Under the pieces are notes generated by a model. The model worked only from the letters and a program-made list of their open reading frames with translations, was not told the origin of the DNA and ran no database searches. From Posidonia oceanica (taxonomy: Eukaryota; Streptophyta; Magnoliopsida; Alismatales; Posidoniaceae): 64,000 nt of DNA. The stretch is from NCBI GenBank assembly GCA_037176725.1, contig JAZBRS010000077.1:1612001-1676000 (forward strand). The letters run 5' to 3'. A program made the translations under genes and the position numbers. Positions 24,289-36,082 of the stretch are shown piece by piece; position 1 is the stretch's first letter; the number at the start of each line of letters is the position of its first letter.

Positions 24289-26976
24289 TCATGTGACTTT
24301 CGCACACATTTCTGTGGCGTAGCGGTAGGGGCACGCGATGGGTGTCCCTAGTTCGGTTGATAACCACAGGCGCATGTGTTGCGAGCATAAGAGGGGCTGT
24401 AGGGGTGTTTGTTGGTTGATGGGGGGATGGAGGAGGTTGGTGGGAAAGCAAAGTAGGTGCAGGCTGAGGTCTACCTAGAAGTTGGATGGTGGATCCTGGC
24501 TGAGGTCTTCCTAGGAGGTGTACAGGGGATTCTGGCTGAGTCCTACCTAAGAGATGTACAGGGGCTTGTGCCTGAGGAAGCATGGTGGGCGGCGCAGTAG
24601 AGCGCTCTAGCCTAGCATGTGGTTGGATCATATGGATTCTCGACTCAGAGCCGGTAATAGCCGCATGGTAGAGGGAGATTGGAAAGGGCTTAGAAATGTC
24701 ATGGATGATCTCAGAGGGGTTTACCACAGACGTGGCAGGCCCGGACGGGATGAGAGAGTGAATTCCCGAGGTTCCCGCGCCTCTCGGATAAGAGTGCTCT
24801 AGCAAAGGTTGGCAGACAATGCTAGAAGATGCTGATGCTAATGCAGCTGGAGGTGCAGTAGTGGATGCCTTGTGCATGTCGATCACAATTGTTCCCGATT
24901 CGATCAGGTCCTGAATGGCATTCCGCAGGGTGAAGCAACTATCCATTGAATGCCCAGTATTTCGATGGAAGTCGCAGAAGAGATTCGCCTTGTGCCAATG
25001 CAGAAGTGGGTTTGGCAGTGGGCGAATCTCCAGGAAGCTCAGGAGCGACGCAACCTTGGGGAGGACGGCACTCAGTGGTTCCACCAGTGGGGCGAACTTC
25101 CGTCGATCTGAGATAGGCTATCTCTGGCTTTGGTATTGTCCTTGCCAGACCGGTGCTGCAGAATAGACCAGTCGAGCGGTGGTGGTGATCTTTGGTGTGG
25201 GGTGTGCCCTAGGTGCAGGTGCATATACCATCTGAGCAGGGGTAGGCCGAGATGCCAGATGAACAGGTGCAGCAGGGGAGTCGATGTATGCAACAGCGGT
25301 CTTCGAAGAATCCATCTTCCTAGGGCGATTGCTGCTGCTACCGCTGCTGTTGTTGATGGTGCTACTGCTGTTGCTGGCGGAGGCCTGCTTGGAAAATGCA
25401 GAGAGTGCGGGGAAGTTGCCACTCCGCAACGAACTCTCTAAGCGAGTGCCAGCTCAAATCAGTGCTACAATGGTTGTGACAGGTTTGATGCTAAGCAGAG
25501 CTCCGGTAGATGGCTGTGCAGCTTTGATTAGGATCTCGATAGACTCCTCGTCAGAGGGCCTATCTCAAACATGTGAGGGAAGGGCATGCCAACGGCTGAC
25601 ATACTCCCCGAACGGCTCGCCAGGATTCTGCTTGGTTGTGACTAGGTCCGTGCGCTTTGGGACCAAGTCGAGGTTGAAGGAGTATTGTTCCAGGAATGCC
25701 TGGCTAAGGTCATTCCAAGTCTTGATGGTGGTCATGTCATGCGAGGTGAACCACTTGAGGGCCAGGCCGATCAGACTTTTCTGGAACAGGCGGATCAGCA
25801 ACCCCTCGTCATCCTGGAGTTGAGCGAGATCACTACAGTACGCCTTCAACTGGGCTATGGGGTAGCCCCTACCATTGTATTTGTCAAAATCTGGGATACG
25901 GAACTTTGGTGGAGTACCGCCTTCGGGAAGTAGCAGAGGTCTCAAAATTGGTAGGAGCGGTGGTCAGTACCCTGCATTAGGCGTAGTGCTTTCTCCAGAA
26001 CATCCTCCCTACTATTGATGAGGTCTGGATTTGCTGCCAAAGGAGATGATGTAGTAGGGGCAGGGACCGCATACGCCGATTGGGTCGCACTGAGGTGCTC
26101 CTCCGTGTCCACCATCAAGTTGCCTAGTGGTGCGACGTGATGGCCGGCGTACCCGTGCGTGGGTGTAGTGTATGAGGGGATGTATGTAGGGGTCTGAACC
26201 TGATGCAAGGGGGATGGATAGATAATATGCTGTGCAGTGGGTGGTGTAGAGTGCTGGAGCAACAATTGCTACGCACACGTGCTGCCCGACAGCAGGCCAG
26301 TGGGGTACTGTGCTCCAACTAGCCTGAAGGACTGGCCACCAGGTGGCGGAGATGCATGCTGTGCATAGTGCTGTGAAGATGTAGGAGGTGGAAACCATGC
26401 CCCCATCGCCTAAACAGTGAATAGCTGAGGCAATGGTCTAGGCAGGAGTGCAAAAGGGAATGCATGATATTCAGGAGCAGGCCGCAAGGGAACCTCAGGA
26501 GTAGCAGGAATGAAAGAGGGGCGAACCGATAGAGCCATGCCCTACAGTCTCTGGGCAGTCTCCATCAGATGCTGGTACTGAACGTCAGGCGACCCGTCAG
26601 TGGGAATGCTGAAGTGTAGTGTCGACGGGGGACCAAAGCCAAAAGGCAAGGACACAGACTATCCAGGAGATAAGGGTGCTACAACAAGAGTCGCCGCAGC
26701 AAAAGAGGCGTTGAGAGGGACGTAGCCCTGGGATAGAGGGGTCAAAGGCGCCTCCGGGACGCAAGTGGTGCTCATCAAGATAGACTCGGCAACCAGATCT
26801 GGAGGGGCATAGGTCCGCCAATGCCCCGCAGCATACTGGGGTGCCCCAGACACCATAGGGTAAAACCCTAGTGTCACAAGGGGCACAGAGGGAGTGGAAG
26901 CGAGAGTCGGAGGGACTGAAGTGGAAATCCCCTCTGAGGCAACAGAAATGAGAGGCTCACCGGCAAACTGGGCCAT
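24289..26976 (-). pseudogene. gag of element D
   Basis: Minus-strand gag in pieces. The N-terminus starts MAQFAGEPLISVA (compare MAQHTGEPPSSLA in element A, which fixes the start). A proline/threonine-rich linker contains AYAVPAPT. The gag core at 25945-25565 has LIRLFQKSL, ALKWFTSHD and FLEQYSFNLDLVPKR. The zinc-knuckle variant CDFHRNTGHSMDSC lies at about 24930-24980. Frameshifts occur between 26265 and 25945 and near 25565-25430. Downstream of the knuckle the frame runs on toward protease, unlike the truncated gag of A and B. Confidence 0.85.
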
Positions 26977-27560
26977 CGCTGATCGAGAGCAGGTGAGAAC
27001 AGGGCTACGATGAGAAGTAGAAGGATGAGTCCTAGGAGGAGCTATCGTCGCGTAAGCGGATAGCTCGGAAGATGATGGTTGAACACAGGTGTCGCAACAG
27101 GGGTGTCAGTAAGAGAAAGGACTCGAGCTCCAGCTATGGAACTCGCTCACTGACCTCTGCTCGACACAACACAAACAGAGACAAGGGTTAGAACCTAGAA
27201 GTAAAATGCAAATGTATTTAATTGTGGTATGAATGACATGTATGCTTTCTAGCATGCTCTCTCTCACCAATCTAGTGTGTCCTAGTAGGTGGTCTACTTC
27301 GGACACTCACAGGTGTATGGGTCACCAACTCAGGTCAGAAAAAGTAGGTCCCATGTCTAAATTCTGGCCGAAGCTCAGGTAGTGACGGGGTGGTGCTTTA
27401 GGAGCCTCAGCCCTGCCAAAGCATGGGTTGTACCCTCTACTAACACCGTCGCGACCCTGGACAAGGGGGGATAGAGCGACCAACTCACGCCATGCCAAAG
27501 CGATGGAGCGAGAGGTCGGGGCTATCCTTCTCAGACTAGTAGGTGGACTGAGATGAGAAG
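26977..27560 (-). other. Leader (5' untranslated region) of element D
   Basis: Non-coding sequence upstream of the gag start, homologous to the leader of element A (35570-36082). Shared blocks include the segment with TGTACCCTCTACTAACACCG and GTCGCGACCCTGGACAAGG, and the motif CTATCCTTCTCAGACT. Similarity ends near 27560, which implies that the primer binding site and the 3' part of the 5' LTR have been deleted here. Confidence 0.6.
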
Positions 27561-28719
27561 ATGCATGAGGAGCTGGCTGGAAAGCTTGTCGGCGTGGGGG
27601 AGGATACGAGGTAGCTTCCCCAAGCCAAGGAGGGAGGCTCGTGCCTCCGTCCCACCTTCACCGACACCTTGCCGGTGTTGGCAAACGTCCTAGGTCATTG
27701 GGTCGACCGAGGGTGCGAGGTGGTTAACTAGCTATCTAGGAATAAGGAGTAGAGGTCTGGGAAGCTTCTCGGACCCTTAAACTAATAATGCGGCTAGAGA
27801 CGCTACCTTTGTGGTTCTGCTGGAGTTGGCAGGCTAAAGGGAGGAGCTTGCCGGAGTGGAGGAAGAAGGTTGCGGCATGGCGTGGAGAGGCTTGGGAACG
27901 CTCTGGAAAGGTTGGGATCGCACAAGGGTAGATTGGGGAAGCTCTCAGGACTCTCAATTACGCTCTGGAAGCAAAGGAGGAGGAGATGTGTGGGTGTGAG
28001 TTGTGAACGGTGAATGGGTTCTGGTAGTGGATGTTCGGTTTTGTTCCATGGGTTCCTCTGCACACGAGGACAGAGGGAGCTGACAAACGCAGAGGTGGTG
28101 GTAGTGAGGGGCTGTGAGGTGGTCCAGAAGCCAAGGAAGTAAATGGGCTGCAGGAAGGGGACGACGAAGTCATCAGTGGCAGAGGAGGCGGACGGCCGCA
28201 CCAGTGAGAGGCTGTGAGTGTGGGAAGGCCGCCGGGGGCGAGGGTGACCGGTGGCAGGGAGTAAGTGGGGCTTGGCGTGTAGCACGTGGAGGTAGTGCGG
28301 TAGTAAGTGGTGAGGGGATGGGTGGCAGGTGGCCAACGACCAGCAGTGGCCATGGCAGGGAAGCTCGGGCGGTGGACTGAGTTACAGACTAGTCACCGTA
28401 GCACTTGGCACCTAACTCAGTCGCCACCAATATTTGCGATAGGGCTCGGTCGCCTATGCAAGCGGCGCCTAGACGTGCAAGTCAGTAACTGGGCTGCTAA
28501 TGGGCTAGGCTTGTGTTAAGGCTTAGGTTGGTTTTGGAAATGGGAATTGGTTTATTTTGGGTTTACTTTGGGTTGATTTTGGGTAGGGAATTGGATTAGG
28601 TTTGGGAAGTGGAATTGGATTGTTTTGGGGTAGGATTTTGAAATGGATTCGCCATACCTTCTTCTGAGCTAACTTCCAGAAATTCTCCAACAAAAGCCTG
28701 TCAAAATGGGGTGTCTACA
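27561..28719 (-). repeat. Truncated 5' LTR of element D
   Basis: On minus it starts TGTAGACACCCCATTTTGAC at 28719 and continues for about 1.1 kb, with a GC-rich, exon-like block at about 27850-28400. The typical LTR end (TACTACA), the primer binding site and the conserved GGTGCCTAACACC block are not present, so the LTR is truncated internally. The flanking 5-mer on the right is CATCC. No partner copy was found at the left end of D. Confidence 0.6.
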
Positions 28720-28833
28720 CATCCAGAAAGCAGCTGGCTTGCCCTTGGCTAAGAACTGTTCGATGCCTTGCAAAGTCAAAAAGGAGAGTAGAGAAGTGAT
28801 TGATGTATGCATGATTTATGCAATATTCGATGT
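28720..28833. other. 114 bp between elements D and E
   Basis: A short unassigned stretch. Parts of it (GATGTATGCATGATTTATG, and a GAACTGTTCG...GGAGAG region) weakly resemble the integrase-to-DUF7745 spacer of elements C (59840-59965) and D (16990-17090). It may be the remnant of a still older Tat element into which D and E inserted. Confidence 0.35.
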
Positions 28834-31186
28834 TGTGACCGTCCTCGGGGGTCACGGCGACCTTAAAGGGGGTGGATCACTACCAAGAGCTTGCGCGCGT
28901 CCCTCGATCATCGGTTCGAAGGAATCATAGAACTGGTGCATCCGAGGGTGGATGCTTGACTTGGGAAAACACCAGAATAATGAAAAAAGCGTAAAAACAA
29001 GGAAAAGGAAAAAGGGGAGTCACCACCTACACTATTAAATGCGGGAAGACGAGGAAAACTGAATAAGGAAACAGAAGGAAAACATGCAATGCGATGCAAA
29101 GAAACATGAAATCCGACTTGAAAAGATGCGACACAAGGTCGCTGCGGTCCATAAAGATGGGTAAGGACTCCTGTTGTGCATGGAGAAGGTATTAGGCACC
29201 CCCATGCATCCGAGGAGTGGTCTTCTTAGGCCACTTCTGCTTTTGCATAGTCGATGTAGGCGAATCACACCATTTAATGTATGCCTCAAGAAGCAAGATG
29301 CAAAGATGCAATGCTATGACATTTTGAAAACATGCAGAATGCTAACAAATGAAAGGAATGCATTTTAAAACATGAAAACTGGGCTCAAGTTCGCTACCAG
29401 TGTGTTGGGACTCAAACTGGGCACTCACGCCACTAAGGTGCGCTAGGATAATCCGCTGGGGATTCCCGCAAGGTCATCGCACCGGTAGTTCAAATGAACT
29501 CCTGATAGTAATCATCATTGCTCTATGCATGCAATTGGAAATCAAAACATCGAAATCCATGCAAGGTGATGTAAATCAAGGTAAAACAAGGATGCAGGAA
29601 CCAGCAGAGAATGAAAATGGGTGAGTAAACAGAGAAACAAGACTTTGCATACGGTCAAACTCTGGTTCAAGATGCGTGTCTGCAGAACATGCCGAATATA
29701 GACGCCTTATACACATGCCCAGGGGTAACGCGTATAAGATACGTTTGATCCCACCGCTTACAGAACACGTTTCAAGAATTATAGAGAGACCACAGATCTC
29801 AAAGTACAAACACTTGGCATACAAGACATAAAACCAAGAGAACAGATATTGGATGAAACAAAAGAAGATGCGAGACAGTCATAAAAGACAGCAACAGTCA
29901 GAAAGCAACTCGGTTGTGGAACTGTTCCGGTTCCAGGCTGCGCGCCGACAAGTCACACTAGATATCGACGCTGCATAGACGTGCCCAAAGGTAACGCCGT
30001 ATACTAGCATCGTATCGAGCTGCTTGTCTTGTTCGCACCAGAAAACTTAGAACAGACTGTGGCCTCTTTGCACAATTAAGCGAAATGCAAGAATGAAAGC
30101 TAAGAAGCGATGAGCGATGAAGCTAGAGAAGATGATAATGCCTCACAGAGAGCAAAGCAACAAATCAAAACACGCATGTAATGTCCTCCCCACCCGACGG
30201 CTGTTTGCGGGAAAAGAATGGGTCGCGCTGCCGCTGTCGCAGTTAGAGACTCTATCTTGCTCCGTTGTGAGCCTAGGTCGGAGGTTGGGGAGGTCGAGCA
30301 GGACCTCTAGATGCAATGCAAATGCAGAAAACATGGAAGGAAATAAAACTCGTCGGTGGCAGTAGAGTTGAAAATCGAAAAGCGATGATGAAATGCAGTA
30401 GAGCTTAAAGAGAACTCAGAGCACGTAACAGCTAATGCTACGCTAAAGGATGAAGGTGCTTACCTGAGGAGAGCCGGCGCTTGCTCGTGGTGGAAGGCGG
30501 CGGACTCCGGGAGGCTAGGCTATAGTAGGAATTCTCAGGGAAGCAAGGGCTCTAGGTGGTCTTGAGGCGATCTCAAGGCAATTTTCCGGGGGGGCCTCCA
30601 AATGGAGGGGCAAGGGTGTGTTTTATAGAGCAGCTCGGGGCTCAGATGTCGTCAGTTAAACGATGAGGGGAATGCATGGTTTTGATTTAAAACCACGTGG
30701 GATAAGATGGGAAATGGGCTATGGATGGAGGTTTGGATCGTCCTGATGTAATGTGGCACACCATTAGATTGGGGAGGGCCAATGAGGCGAGCTGATCGAA
30801 GGTTCACCCGAGTGGAATGGCAAAAGAATCCTTCTATCAGTTTTAACTGAAATAAGGCATCGCACCAGAAGTACGTGCTTGAACAGAGCGCCGCGTATCT
30901 ACGTTTGAGGTAGACGCTGGCTTATTCCATCTTCTAAAGACGTCATGATTTGACGCCATTTAGAGACGCTAGGCCTGTATCAAAAGATAGTAGCTGGATT
31001 TTGAGCTCATTCCAGGGTGTGTCGGGCTGTTGGTGGGCTTCGGCCTTATTGTGAATTGGATGTGAGGTGGGAGATGGCTTTTGGGATGGTTTGTTGGGAT
31101 CTAGAGTGGGGTTAGGTCAACTGCAACCGAGCCTTCTTATTCGGAAGCGTCTGCCGATGAATACTTATAAAAATGGGGTGTCTACA
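28834..31186 (-). repeat. 3' LTR of element E (2.35 kb)
   Basis: On minus it begins TGTAGACACCCCATTTTTAT at 31186 and its plus-strand left edge is TGTGACCGTCC at 28834. It keeps the conserved block (plus: GGTATTAGGCACCCCCATGC near 29188) and the primer-site-like GGAGTCACCACC near 29015 that other LTRs here show. Flanking 5-mer on the left: GATGT. A G/GTAAG-type site (plus CTTACC, near 30462) follows a GC-rich block, as in the other LTRs. Confidence 0.75.
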
Positions 31187-31199
31187 GATGCCCCTTCCT
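31187..31199 (-). promoter_or_regulatory. Polypurine tract of element E
   Basis: Plus-strand GATGCCCCTTCCT, that is AGGAAGGGGCATC in sense, directly adjoining the LTR start. One base differs from the A, B and C tracts. Confidence 0.8.
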
Positions 31200-31299
31200 G
31201 AGTGAGGTCACGGGAACCGAGACTGCTGCTCAGGGTTGACAAGACACCCCACACGAGTTTGAGTGATGCTGCTAATGCTCACGCTGATGCCGGTGATGA

Positions 31300-31741
31300 C
31301 GATGATGCAATGAGTGGTGAGTTAATGGACTCAACACCAGATAATGGGGTTATCGGCCCAAGGAGTTGACGGACTCTTCGCCGGATAGTTTGGGTTATCA
31401 GCCCAAGGAGAAAAACGCCAGGCGTGATGACGGACGCTGTCCGAGCAGTTTGGGTTACCAGCCCGGCAGACATTTTGACGGTTGTCGACCGAGCAGTTAG
31501 GGCTGCCAGCCCGAGGAAAAGGATCAAGACAGTATGATGGGTGTCATCCGAGCAATTTGGGCTGCCAGCTTGAAAAAGTGATAGTTTATGGTCCTATCAA
31601 CCAGAAGCGATGATGGGAACACCAAAACCCCGAAAGTGGGGTAGAAGCTGCAAATGGGCCCGTGACAGTTTATGAGTGTCAGCCTGGAAGGGAGTGATAC
31701 CATAGAGTGGCAAAAGAGATGCCCCTAGTATTAGTGCTGAT
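31300..31741 (-). repeat. Hairpin array of element E, left part
   Basis: Units with changing stems: GATA/TATC (31340-31343 with 31351-31354), GCAG/CTGC around TTAGGG (31493-31496 with 31503-31506), and GACA/TGTC in GACAGTTTATGAGTGTC near 31666. TTAGGG on plus is CCCTAA in the sense strand, the same loop as in A and B. Confidence 0.75.
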
Positions 31742-34700
31742 TGTAGACACCCCATTCTGACAGCCCAGAAGTTGGTTGTTTTCTCCTGCAGGCTCGTGTG
31801 GACTCTGGAATGGCACTCCTTTTTCTAACCCTTTTTCTACCCCCAAAACCTAGCCTAAAACCTTACCCAAAACCCCAAGCCTTTTTGCACCTTTTTTAAA
31901 CTTTTTTAGCCCAAGCCCAAGCCCTTTTGTAGCCTTTTGCCAACTGAGTGCATTGTCCACTGGAATAGGCAGCGTCCAACGTTGGACGCGTCCTGTGCCA
32001 GCGTCCAATGTTGGACGCCTTCTGCTCCAGCGTCCAACGACTTGGTTGCAGCAGCGGCTGCTCTGCCTCCTTCGGCTCACCGCCTGTCCACTCCACCGCC
32101 TCCCCGCACTTACTACCCGTCCCCTCTCACACTCCATGCCATCCACTACCTTCCAAAGCCAAGTTACTACCCATCTTCTCCATATCAGCACCATTCCCGC
32201 TCTCTCTTCTCGTCACTACCACCTGCCGCCTCTGTCAGCCACCAGCAGCTCCCTCGCCGGTCGACTGACATGCCCACACCCCCTCCTGCCATCCTCGTGG
32301 CTTCTCCTCTCTCCAAGCACCTACCAAAGCCTGCCAATTCCCCTCTAAGCCGCTACAATTTCGATAGCAAACCCAAGCACCCATCACACAAAACCAGCCC
32401 AAGTAGACTTCTTCCTCAGAATGCACGGACCAGTACAGCCCTCTCCTCTGCAATTCTCCACCTCTAGAGCAAGATAAAGGATCCACCTCCACTCTAGACC
32501 CTTGGTCGACCTCTCCCATGCCCCTAGCTAGCCGCACGAGCTCGCCGGAGTCAGCTGGTCGTCCACTTCCGTAGCACTGGTGAAGGAGGTCGACACACCA
32601 TTCCAGGTCACGATGAGGTAAGTTATCAATCCCCATAGGTCATGCATGCTAGTTTGAATGTTCCCATGCATTTTTGCATTTTTCTGAATCCATTTGGCCA
32701 TGATTCGTGGCCAGAAGAGAGTTCAATGTGTTGGACGCACCAACGTTGGACGCCTGCTACGGTAGCATCCAACACCCTGTCTTGCTTTGCTCTTGTTCTA
32801 ATGCCCTCCATGCTTTGCTATTTTTTGTTTTTCAATGAATCCATGTAGCATGCCTCCTTTACTCGTTTTCAGATGTTATACCATGCCTACTTCTCTGCTT
32901 TGATCCATGCCTAAGCCTTTTTGCAAGATTTAAGTGTGTTTGCTTCCTACCTGCGTTGGACGCCTGGGTGAGCCGCGTCCAACGTTGGACGCTGGCTCAC
33001 CTAGCGTCCAACACCTCTGTTAGCTGTAGCTTGCTGCCATGCCTACACCTTGCCTACTTTTGATGCTATTTCATGATCCATGCTTGCATAGAGATGCCTG
33101 GCCCCTATGGCAACCATGCTTTGGTTTGCTAGGTCTTTTCAAGTTGCATACCTTCCTTCTGCAAGTTTAATCCTATACTCCTATGCATGCTTTCCTCTTT
33201 CTTGCTTTCCATAAGTTGAATGCTTGCTGTGGATGTTTCCTTTTGCTCTGGTATGCCTTAGTGTGTTTGCATGCATATGGGTGGGGTTAGAGTTGAGCTC
33301 CCCCTTTAGTACAGTTAGGTCTGCATGCTCTGGTCGTTGGACGCCAGAGGCTTCAGCGTCCAACATTGGATGATGCTGTCTCCAGCGTCTAACGATCCAG
33401 CCCCTCATTTTGTTGTTTAAAGCTTGCATGTTGCTCTGACTTGTTTGCTTACATATCTCCTTTGTTTCCATGCATGTTTAGCTTCCTTTGCAACTGTTCT
33501 TCTACTTTCGTTAGTTTATTTGTTATTTTATGCATGTTTTTTGTGTGTTGTGCCTCCCAGGGCGTTGTATGCTGCTGGTGCAAGCATCCAACATTGGACG
33601 TTGGCCTAGCTCGCGTCCAACGACCTGGTTGTGTCTCTGGCCTTGCACATGCTACAGGTAAGGTTTTTTTTGCTTTCTTATGCTTCCCTTGCTTGCATGT
33701 TTATCCTATGCTCATCTCCAGCAGTCCAAATGCATGTTCCCATTTTTATTTTGCTTTTTGTATGCTTCCTCATCCCTCTGTCTTCTGGCTTGTGTTAGAC
33801 GCTTGTCCCTCTGGCATCTAACGTTGGACGCCATGCTTAAGGGCATCCAACAACCTGCTTGCTTTGATCCTTGATCCTGGCTTGCCCCTTGCTCTGATTC
33901 CTCTTCTAATCTTCTGTTAGGTTAGTCCTGCATGTCGTGCACCCATTTAGTAGCATTCATGCATCTGTATTGCATCCATATAGCTAGAATGCATTGTTTT
34001 CTAAAAACTGCATGCTGTCTGCCTCTAGTAGTTGTTGGACGCCAGCAATGGCAGCGTCCAACGTTGGATGCCGCTATTGCCAGCGTCCAACGCTTGCAGT
34101 TGGCTTGACTTCGTTTTAAAATGCTGATTTGACTTGGTTCACCGTTTTTTGCATTTTATTGCTTCTAATGCTTGCTGCAACCCCTATGCATGCTGCCTAA
34201 CCCTTGTTTGGGTTTTGTGCCTCGCTTTTGCCTCGTTTTCCGCATATTGCATTGTTTTCCGCACCTTGCATTGTTTTCCGCATTTTATACCATTTTTCTG
34301 CACCCGCTTTGCTTTACCGCTTGCATGTCGTTTGCATTGCTTGGTTTTCCCCGTAGTTTTGCTTTATCGCTTGCATCTGCATTTAGGGCTATGATGCTTA
34401 ATGCCTAGGAGTTCTCACGAACCAGGGTCCGCCCAGTTCAGAACACTAGCAGCATTGCTGAGCACATAGATAGCACGTTTATTTCCCATGCATAGCAGGT
34501 AGGCATTCATGGCACTTAAGCATTAGGCTAGCATTTCCCTGCATTAGCGCGAGATTACCTAAGAACGACCGACTTTCGAATGTATCAGGGGTGCCTAACA
34601 CCTTCTCCGTGCGTAACAGGAGTCCTTGCCCTTTCTCTTGGCTCGCATCAACCTTTCCTTTATCCTAGGCTTGAGTCATAGCATAGCATAGGGTAGCTTA

Positions 34701-34962
34701 GCTTAGCATTGCATCCCTTTGCTCCTTCCTTGCATTCGGTTTTGCATGTCTTTTCATGCTTTACCCTCGGTTTTCCCTGTCTTCCAATTCAATAGACCTG
34801 GTGGCGACTCCGATTTTGTCTTATCTTCTTTTCTTTTCTTTTGCCAGTGTTTTCGAGTCGAATTTCTTCCCTTGGATCCAGCCACATATAGTGAGCCTAT
34901 TTTGATCGGTGCACGCAAACTTTGGTATCGTGCATGGACGATCAGAATTTAGGATTACTACA
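31742..34962 (+). repeat. 5' LTR of element A (3.2 kb)
   Basis: TGTAGACACCCC ... TACTACA, paired with 41046-44287. It carries seven clusters of GTTGGACGC/GCGTCCAAC inverted repeats (about 31960-32040, 32730-32775, 32955-33012, 33336-33393, 33579-33622, 33796-33851, 34033-34092). It also has a GC-rich, exon-like block ending in GATGAG/GTAAGT near 32617, the conserved block GGGGTGCCTAACACC near 34588, and a primer-site-like GGTGGCGACTCCG near 34800. The two LTRs differ at several percent of sites, except for a long identical tract. Confidence 0.93.
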
Positions 34963-34963
34963 G

Positions 34964-34981
34964 TGGCGACTCCGCTGGGGA
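34964..34981 (+). promoter_or_regulatory. Primer binding site of element A
   Basis: TGGCGACTCCGCTGGGGA one base after the 5' LTR. Its TGG start would pair with a tRNA CCA end. Ogre elements are reported to use a tRNA-Arg primer with a site of this type (from memory; not tested here). Confidence 0.8.
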
Positions 34982-36082
34982 GCAGTACTCTGGCTTTCGT
35001 CTTGGCCTTCTCGCCGCTTGCTTTTGTGTTTTGCTTGCTTCTTTGCTTCTGCTTACTTTACTTGCTTACCTGCTTCCTCGTTTATTTACTTGCTTTATGC
35101 CATGATTGCTTGTGTTGCCTTATCTTCCTGCATCACATGTCTAAATAATTGCTTGGCACCATACATGCTTTTTGGGTGATGAATGCTTTGCTTTGCACAT
35201 CTGTTATGCCACTGGGCACGCACCTGCCATGCATGTCTGCTTTTGCTATGATAAGTGTTTTCTCTTCACTATCATGCCCACATACACTTGCACATGCTAT
35301 GCCCATGCTTTTTGCCTTGTTGTGTGAATTACTTGCATGCCATGACTTCTTGTTTCTCTCCCTTTCGCATATGCCTTGCCTAGGATAGTAGAAACTTGCT
35401 CGCTTCCCTTTTGCTTAATCTAAAAGGCCATAATAAAGCAAAGCAATAACATCTAAGCACAACTAGAGCCAAAACTTGCAATTTTTCCCTTTGGTTAAAT
35501 AAAACGCAAGTAAAATGCTCTAAAGCATTTGCATTAGCATTTAGAAAGCATGCATTCTTCTCACCTGAGTCAACCCACAGTCTGAGAAGGATAGTCCCGA
35601 CCTCTTGCCCCCAACGCTTTGGCGTGGTGTGAGTAGATCGGTCTGTCTCCCCTTGTCCAGGGGTCGCGTCGGTGTTATTGGAGGGTACCACCCATGCTTC
35701 TAGCAGGGTCGAGGCCACCAATGCACCACCCGTTATACCTGAGCTTTGGCAAGGTCGAGATGGGAGCCTTTTTTCTGACCTGGAGTCTGCATAATCCCAT
35801 TACCCCAGAGCGCGTCCTGGTAGGTCATCTACTAGGGACATGCATGGTGAGAGAGCGCATATTAGGGCATTCATCTGCATCATGCCACCCCTAATAACTC
35901 CTTTTTGCATCCAACCTCTAACGCATTTATTTGTTTTGCAAGTAGGTGCGGATTCCCTCAGCTAGGATCCTAAGCGTCCCTCTCTATCTCTGAGCTATCT
36001 GTCGCCTCCGACAGTAGCTCTCTTTAGGTCTTGTGTCCCTACCTTCAGCCGCAGACCTATTTGCTTTCGCTCGCCGTTCGCT
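34982..36082 (+). other. Leader of element A
   Basis: About 1.1 kb of non-coding sequence between the primer binding site and the gag start. The part from about 35570 matches the D leader on minus. The first 500 bp are T-rich with many TTGC words. It would hold the packaging signals, but no specific motif is recognised. Confidence 0.6.

Larger units (their letters stand above)
13979..28719 (-). mobile_element. Element D: Tat/Ogre-type retrotransposon with full but broken pol
   Basis: Minus-strand element. In sense order it has a truncated 5' LTR, a leader, gag, protease, a long linker, reverse transcriptase, RNase H, archaeal-type RNase H, integrase, a purine tract, a DUF7745-like ORF and a hairpin array. 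The double RNase H marks the Tat clade. All open frames are interrupted by stops and frameshifts, so it is not autonomous now. No polypurine tract or matching 3' LTR is visible at its left end, where an A-type LTR abuts directly. Confidence 0.8.

Noticed and set aside
27803..28353. Overlapping 130-177 codon frames in the truncated D LTR
   Set aside because: They lie in the GC-rich LTR zone, several frames are open at once, and no family is recognised.
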